This document shows, piece after piece, positions 57,926 to 64,000 of a stretch of 64,000 bases of DNA. The notes under the pieces were generated by a model. That model was not told where the DNA came from and did no database searches. It saw only the letters and a list, made by a program, of their open reading frames with translations. Source of the stretch: Phoronis australis (Eukaryota; Phoronida; Phoronidae); contig NMRA01000002.1 in assembly GCA_002633005.1 (NCBI GenBank), positions 1,336,077-1,400,076 of the forward strand, read 5' to 3'. Every line of letters begins with the position of its first letter. Position 1 is the first letter of the stretch. Made by a program: the position numbers and the translations under genes.

Positions 57926-60077
57926 TGGAGGCGAGTAACTAAACACTAAAACACAGTGGGTTTGGTAACTGTTTTTCCGAACTATGGTTCAAAAATGGCA
58001 AATATATCGCGGAGTGATATTGTTATTGTAGGTGTGGTAAAGTAGTGCCTATTGTAAAAATATCACTGATCTTAATAAAATCGATCTCATATAGTTGTTC
58101 CTGACTCAGATTGGAAGTGATTTCTAGAATTCAACAGAATCGACATTTTGTTTTTATTTTAGATTAGGCGCGCAAAAGTTTCTTGTCGTGGCGTGTTAGC
58201 TTAAACCGTCGATGCAGGTATAGCTATCAGGGGAATTCTAGGAGTTTTATTGAATCAATGTCAATTCAAACTAAGGAAAAGAACACCGCAACATTGTTTT
58301 GAAAGAGCAAGAAACGCCTGTTCAGACAGTTGCTTGACACTGGAACATGGTTTTGTGGCTTGAATTGGTAGACATCCAGGCAGCTGGTGTCTTTAACAGA
58401 CAACGTCACTTCCCCCATGTTTGTATTGTGCCTAGTGGAGATGAGTGGATGTATGTGATTGACTCACTGTCATTTACAGAGGTTCATTTTGTCGACAATT
58501 TTGGGCCCTAGACAGCAGGCAGTCTTTTGGCCCTAGACAAGACAGACAGTCGTCGTCCAAGTGAATGTAATACATTATAGTAAAAAAATAAAGTAGATGC
58601 ACAGATCACATCTTTGCCACTAATATGCAATTGTGCCGAGACTTCGTCGGGTTACCAAGTGTCCGTACTTTTAACCCTTGAACACGACATCCTTCTAACA
58701 CTGCAAAAATGTACTGTTTGATATTGTAAATTGCACTGTTTTCGAAAATTTTGTCAAATGGGTTGCGAAAGAACTACACTTCGTGTTTGGTGTTTAGTTT
58801 GGGAGATCAATCAAGACATTGCCCTTCGAAGTCTAACCACCTTTGAGCTATCCACGGAGACGCTCGTTTGTAGAATGATAGAGCGCCAAATGATGAAACA
58901 GGCCCGTCATAATTTAATTGGTGATAAACAAGGCTGACACTGAAATGAAAATACCAAATGTCAGGGACCACCATATTTCTCAAATCCATCCGTCAAATAA
59001 CTCGCAACGTATGAAATAAAGAAAACTTATTTCGGCAGATGCTTTCACTCACGATCAAGTATCATGAGTTGTTGCGCAAAACGATTCACTTGTCCACCTC
59101 TTTCTACTAGCACGCCTGCAGGTCTTTTCAGCGGGATCTCTTGTCAGCTTAATGACCGGAACAAACGGCCCCGGGCCATTTGGGCACTACCAAGCCCCGT
59201 CAAGCCGATGTGATTGAAACCACCCTTAACAGCAGACCGCATCTAAATAACCGCGAGCAAGATTTGTGCTACTCAAAAGTTACACAAGTAAAACAACTCT
59301 ATAGAATATATCACCTCAGGGCACTCGTCCCGCGAAAGTGTCAGTTGAGAAAAACACACAACAACTAGTCTTGTGGCAGCGATACATACATCTCCGTCTT
59401 AACTAATGTTATGTTTTTCTGCGCAATGTTACAGAAACGTGTCAGGCGACTGCGTAGTTGTTGGATAAAGGGAGGTCAAACTGGCAAGATTAATGCGTAG
59501 ACTTTAAATGCTCTAGCCCATTCTTTTTAGTTAAAAATCTTCAAAAATCAACGTAAATTCAAACCATTTTAATCGTAACTTAATTCCAAACGATGCCCTT
59601 TCAAATTCTCATTTTTTTTAAAATAAACATAGTTACATGCAGATTTTTTTTTAATTTCTGAATTTCTGGAGGTTCACCAACAAAATGGAGACAACTAAAA
59701 GGTTAACTTATGAACTTCAAAATTTGTCAATAAAACACAAATTTATACAAACCAGTAATTTCCGAAATATGCCTTTGTCATTAACAGGTTTCGATTAACG
59801 AGACTTGTTCTATATTCTCATATGAGGAAAACAACTGAAAAGGTACTACGATAAGTCTGTATCCTAACGATACAATTAGTAAAGAGTTGATTAAATTTTT
59901 ATTTTTTGGCACATTTACCATTCTGTTATAGTAGTGTAATGCTTTTAAAGCTGCACTAAACACTTGCCTCCTGTCAAAAACAACTTTTGATTTAAGCCAC
60001 TTACTGTTGTAAATTCGAATTCTTGTTTCTCAGGTTAGAAAGAAATTGACGCCGATTGCTTCAGGTCAGCCTCGGTA
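57926..60077. other. Gene-free stretch between blocks T1 and T2
   Basis: I see no domain-bearing reading frame, repeat array or transposon terminus here. Confidence 0.4.
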
Positions 60078-60180
60078 CGGTTATTTGTCACGGCAGGTTT
60101 ATTTCAGACGCTGAAGCAATGGAGGAACGCGATGAAGTAGCGGCTTTGGAAGACGAAACATTGCAGCGAAGAAAGTTTGT
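60078..60180 (+). other. Duplicated block T2 (more distant)
   Basis: Has TGTCACGGCAGG at 60086-60097 and then an ATG giving MEERDEVAALEDETLQRRK. It is similar in layout to T1 and T3 (CACGGC(A/G)GG, about 20-25 bases, ATG, acidic DE[LV]xxL peptide), but nucleotide identity is weaker. The relationship to T1 and T3 is tentative. Confidence 0.25.
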
Positions 60181-61963
60181 TTTTTGGACAGTAGAACCTG
60201 GTTTCGTTTGCATTTCCTCTCGATCCAGTTTCAAATTGTAAGACTTGAGCCTACGCTGCATCTTCAAGGTTCATCCTCCGCGCTGCATGGAAGAGGCGGA
60301 CTTTCTGATCGGAAAGGATGGACCCCAAAAATATGTAAGACCGCCAAAAATGACAAGGGTGAGGTTGCATTGGAAAGGATGGATTATTTACTAATTTTCC
60401 CCAATAAAGAGGGTTTATTCGTGATTATACTAATTGCGCTATCAAGCAGCAGCTGTTGTGTTATATCACCGTGTCGCGCGCACACGTTAAATTTATATTC
60501 AGTTTGACGTCACGATATTGACAGGCGTCGATAGACGCTCATACGAAAAGCTGCAAAACTACGTTTTACGTTTAAAATAAACCCATCTCCTAAAAATAAG
60601 AATTTCGACTATCATATGACACAGTTTATATGGCACTGCTTACGATGTCTACTTCAACTAAGCCATACAGAATTTGCGGAGCGTGCTCATAACCAAGATG
60701 CGCTTGATTATTTCAGCTGCGGTGTTGGGTTGTTGAAAAGGCAAAACAAGAAAACACGCAAAACTAACATATGGCTACATTTTATGTACGACCAAGTTTT
60801 CACGCAGTAACAAAAGGTTAACTTTAGTTGTAAAGTTGCCAGTACAGCTTATTATTGTTATTGCAAATCACTAGATTCATTAATTTACGTTGGTAACTTC
60901 CACGGGTATTTTAGTTGACGTTTTCGTGACGACAGTCACATCTATGCTGTCTTCTCTGACGTAAAAGAATATCAACGAATCTAAATCTCATGCAAAATTG
61001 ATAAATATGTTTTTGATGTTTTATGAACAACTGTGTTATTGAGTTCACGCGTGAGCAATAACGAACAGTCAGTTATTTCGATGCTGAAAATCACGACGCC
61101 TGGATTAGGTGAGGAAAAAGTGATTTATCCAACAATTCCGTAGCGGTACGGGATTATATTCAGTTACACTGAAGCCGCTGTCCGCCCTGGACACAAGTAT
61201 TGGTCAACTAGCGCACGCTAACTACTACGATGTCCACATATAGATAATCGAAAAAACTGTCATTGGCCAGGACTTGGCGTGACATGGCACACTGGTCAAA
61301 AACTATATGAAATACAGTTACGTAGCGATTTTGAGAAGTGGTGTCCTTTTGCAATGAGGGATTTATTTTGTCAAATACGGCAAAAGTCATATGAAAGCAA
61401 AGAAGTTAACCTCATTTACGGCTTTTATTGGAAATGTTTTAAATGAGTTTTACAAAAAATTTATTTGCATATCACACTTTTCGTTCATAGTTATCCATAT
61501 TTTTCCAGCCTAACATTTTGCTTTATATTCTGAAGACATCGGACATTTAGAAAATATTTCTTTTGTCTTCTTTTGTTTATTCACTATGCGCACCTAATTA
61601 TGATTATTGAACTAACGTTTCTTTATTTGTCCGGGTCTGACACAGACTTTTGTTTCAGGTGCATCGGTCAATTGTTTTGCGAACGTGAAAAACTAATGCG
61701 CTTGTTCCGCAGTGCTACGTTGAAATTACTTTATTTATTTGACATTTATACTTTTAAGTTAAACAAATTTGATTCTTATTATGAATTTGCTTCTGCGGAG
61801 ACAAATTTTCCTGAAATAGCTCAACCTCGGTTTTCACTAAAATTAATTCTAACTGCGTAATAATGCTTTTTTAACTTCGAGTAAAATGTTTCTATGTTTA
61901 CAGACAGGCTTTTTAATCCACTTCAAAACGGTTATTCGTAGACTTCTGGGTAGAGGTTAATAA

Positions 61964-62600
61964 TGCTAGGACCTCGCTCGAGGACTTCGTTAGAAAAGTA
62001 AGACTTCGCGAGATTTCGTGAGATATTGTCGTGTATTTTAAATGGAAGCATGGGATTTTGGCTTGATTTTTCTCGGCGGGAGATAACTACTGAACTCTAC
62101 TCTGGTTATATGCTGTCAATACAAAACTTTGAGGCTAAAATGACAGTACCAAACAATGATTTTGTAAAAATAGAGGCTGATTTTGTGAGGTGTACTTTCA
62201 TACAAACCCGATTTCCTTTTTCAGCAGAAGGTAATTATGACGAGAACAATTTTTACCTTATAAAACATTGGAATTGAAATGTCGACGTATAGACGATTCC
62301 TTAACTGCACGAATACTTAATCTGAATTTTATTTGGATGAGCGAAGTAAAACCTAAATTGTTGGTTAAAAAGAAGATTGTTTTTAAGAAAATATTGACCA
62401 CCGCCAAAAACGTGACGGAATAGAAAGTGTTGTTGGAACGTAATGCGCTGTGGGCTGAGCTCAGTAGAAAATCTCATAAATGAAGCTGGTGTGTTTGTGC
62501 TTGGCTTGTAATATATGGCAATATCTCGCAGTCTTGGGCGATTTTGCGCCTCCGCGAGGTCCTCACATCTACGCTACGCACGCCAGGTCAAGGTTTTATC
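61964..62600. mobile_element. Family 4 foldback element, copy B (large or paired)
   Basis: The left arm GCTAGGACCTCGCTCGAGGA through GAGATTTCGTGAGATATTGT is the inverse of the MITE at 50085-50225. The right arm CAATATCTCGCAGTCTTGGG through CCGCGAGGTCCTC is in the opposite orientation. This could be one 640-bp element with about 90-bp inverted ends or two separate insertions. An 83-codon open frame between the arms has no recognised domain. Confidence 0.55.
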
Positions 62601-63785
62601 TCATACGGAAGCTTGAATGCGTTTTTTTTTAACCGCATGAAAGGCAGCCGTTTGGGTTTCCTCCATCACTGATGTTCATTCTTGGCAAAGTGTCTAAGTT
62701 GTCGGGAGATTTCCCAGGAAGACGCCATTTAACATTCTTGGTGTCATGTTAGACTACACACGAGTTCTTAAACTCGACCCCTGCAGTTAGATCAGATAAT
62801 AATAGTAAAAGTAAAAAAAACAAAAATATGTGTAATGAACTTTTACTGGAACACAAGTGTAAAATTGCCCAGAATTGAAAGCAGAGGGGTAGCTCGCCTG
62901 TTATGTGTGTCATATATTTTTCATCTACTGCAAACTTGTTGTTTTTACTGAACGCTGATTAATTAGAAATTCGTCAATAGTCCCACTTACGTCTGCGCTC
63001 ATTCGTAATCAATAGAGGCAAGACGACATCATGTGATCACAGTCAAACGTTGCTATGGAGGCCTTACCTCTCGTTGGTTTCTCTTGTAGGAGTTTGGAGG
63101 TACCTGCCAAAATGACTCTGACAATATCTGGTGTTCACCGTGCGCTGCGATGCCGAGTTTAATCTTAATGAGCAACTCTAATCTTGCTAATAATTATTAG
63201 TTCCGATAATTGAAAACACGCATTCAACAATGCGCGTTTTGCTATGCTTGTAGGTATTTTCGTCACACCATTATTTGAACGTGAAAATCGACACGGTTTG
63301 ATCAAATAACGAAATTAATTTACAAAATGCGAAAAATAGATGTACATACGTACGTGTTAACTAAGACCTCAGGCCATGACACCTGCATAAAGCAAAGGAG
63401 TCGTGGGGTGATGTCTTTATGAACATTAGATCCTAGTTTCGGAATTTTAATAGAGTTTCATGTTGTGTGAACAATTTTCTTCCGATGGAGAATTAAATAT
63501 AAAACTGCTTATCTTAGAAGTAAAGAGTGCTAAGCGAGGGCGAGATGTTTCACCTTAGATTGGTGTCTTCGCTTCGTTATTGTAATTATCTAAAACGGGG
63601 TTTGAAACGTTTAACACAGAACTTTCGTAACTACTAAAATTGTAAGAAACCCGCCTTGTATGACAAAAGTTTTTTTTGTCCAGACTACGTGCCGTTATGG
63701 ATTGTTCTCAAATAATTGTGCAGGGATGGTTTCAGAGCATCGGAAGAACTGACAGTGCGTTGCTGCTTGTGAATTGGGCGTTGGA
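62601..63785. other. Gene-free stretch before block T3
   Basis: No recognisable coding sequence or repeat. It could be a promoter region if block T3 is a first exon; no core promoter element is convincing. Confidence 0.35.
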
Positions 63786-63920
63786 AGTTGAATTATCACG
63801 GCGGGTCGTCGTATGTACATAGCATGATCTCAAGAAAAGAAGAACTGTCAGTTCTTCGCAAGCCCAAACAATCACTTTTCATACGAGTAAGGAACAAGTT
63901 GAGACAAATATTGTAGCGGA
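63786..63920 (+). other. Duplicated block T3 (possible alternative first exon)
   Basis: Contains TCACGGCGGG at 63796-63805 and then an ATG giving MISRKEELSVLRKPKQSLFI, followed by CGA|GTAAGG, a good donor. It matches T1 (57811-57925). If it is an exon, the rest of the gene lies beyond the right edge of the window. Confidence 0.35.
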
Positions 63921-64000
63921 AAGTGGTTAAAATTTCAAGTTCGCTTTTTGGACGGAAAGGGGGTTTTGTAGCAAGTAGCCGCTTTAGGAGCAATAAGCCA

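Overview
The window is nuclear DNA from an invertebrate animal. It has AT-rich introns of about 0.1 to 5 kb with GT-AG borders, vertebrate-like protein sequences, many minisatellites and several families of short inverted-repeat transposons. Amphioxus is a reasonable guess, because two minisatellites span 5' splice sites, a feature I recall being described for amphioxus introns. Other invertebrate deuterostomes and lophotrochozoans (for example brachiopods or molluscs) are not excluded. Two single N bases (22541 and 28421) mark assembly uncertainties.

Three protein-coding genes can be supported. (1) Positions 923-21996, plus strand: the 3' 20 exons of an ABCA-family lipid transporter closest in motif detail to ABCA12/ABCA13. 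They run from inside the first ATPase domain to the stop codon; the 5' half lies left of the window. (2) Positions 27765-35066, minus strand: a complete five-coding-exon TLC-domain (TRAM-LAG1-CLN8) membrane protein of 256 residues, most like TLCD4/TMEM56. (3) Positions 41592-52031, plus strand: an eight-exon gene for a 573-residue protein with an unusual domain order. It has a Gly2/Ser6 N-myristoylation signal, an unrecognised beta-rich domain, a complete PAW domain (the mannose-binding C-terminal domain of peptide:N-glycanase) and a BTB-BACK module of BTBD1/2/3/6 type. Every domain border falls on a phase-0 intron. This is the most interesting object here: it has the layout of a possible cullin-3 adaptor that recognises glycans.

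The spaces between and inside these genes are rich in repeats. There are two copies of a hAT-like non-autonomous transposon with perfect 6-bp target duplications (5743-6258, 11700-11961). Several foldback MITE families occur (1.4/30.1/30.4 kb; 15.5 kb; 46.2 kb; 50.1/62.0-62.6 kb). A family of composite repeats (23.4-24.7, 32.7-34.4, 35.5-36.6 kb) has internal units that each carry several CTCF-like CCACTAGRKGGCRC words. A 5'-truncated, frameshifted non-LTR retrotransposon (37183-39064, minus) sits inside another dispersed repeat whose uninterrupted copy is at 40.95-41.2 kb. Minisatellites include a 32-bp array of about 25 copies (28422-29232).

From about 53.7 kb to the right end I see no complete gene. 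Three similar short blocks (57.81, 60.09 and 63.79 kb) could be alternative first exons of a gene beyond the right edge, but this is speculative.
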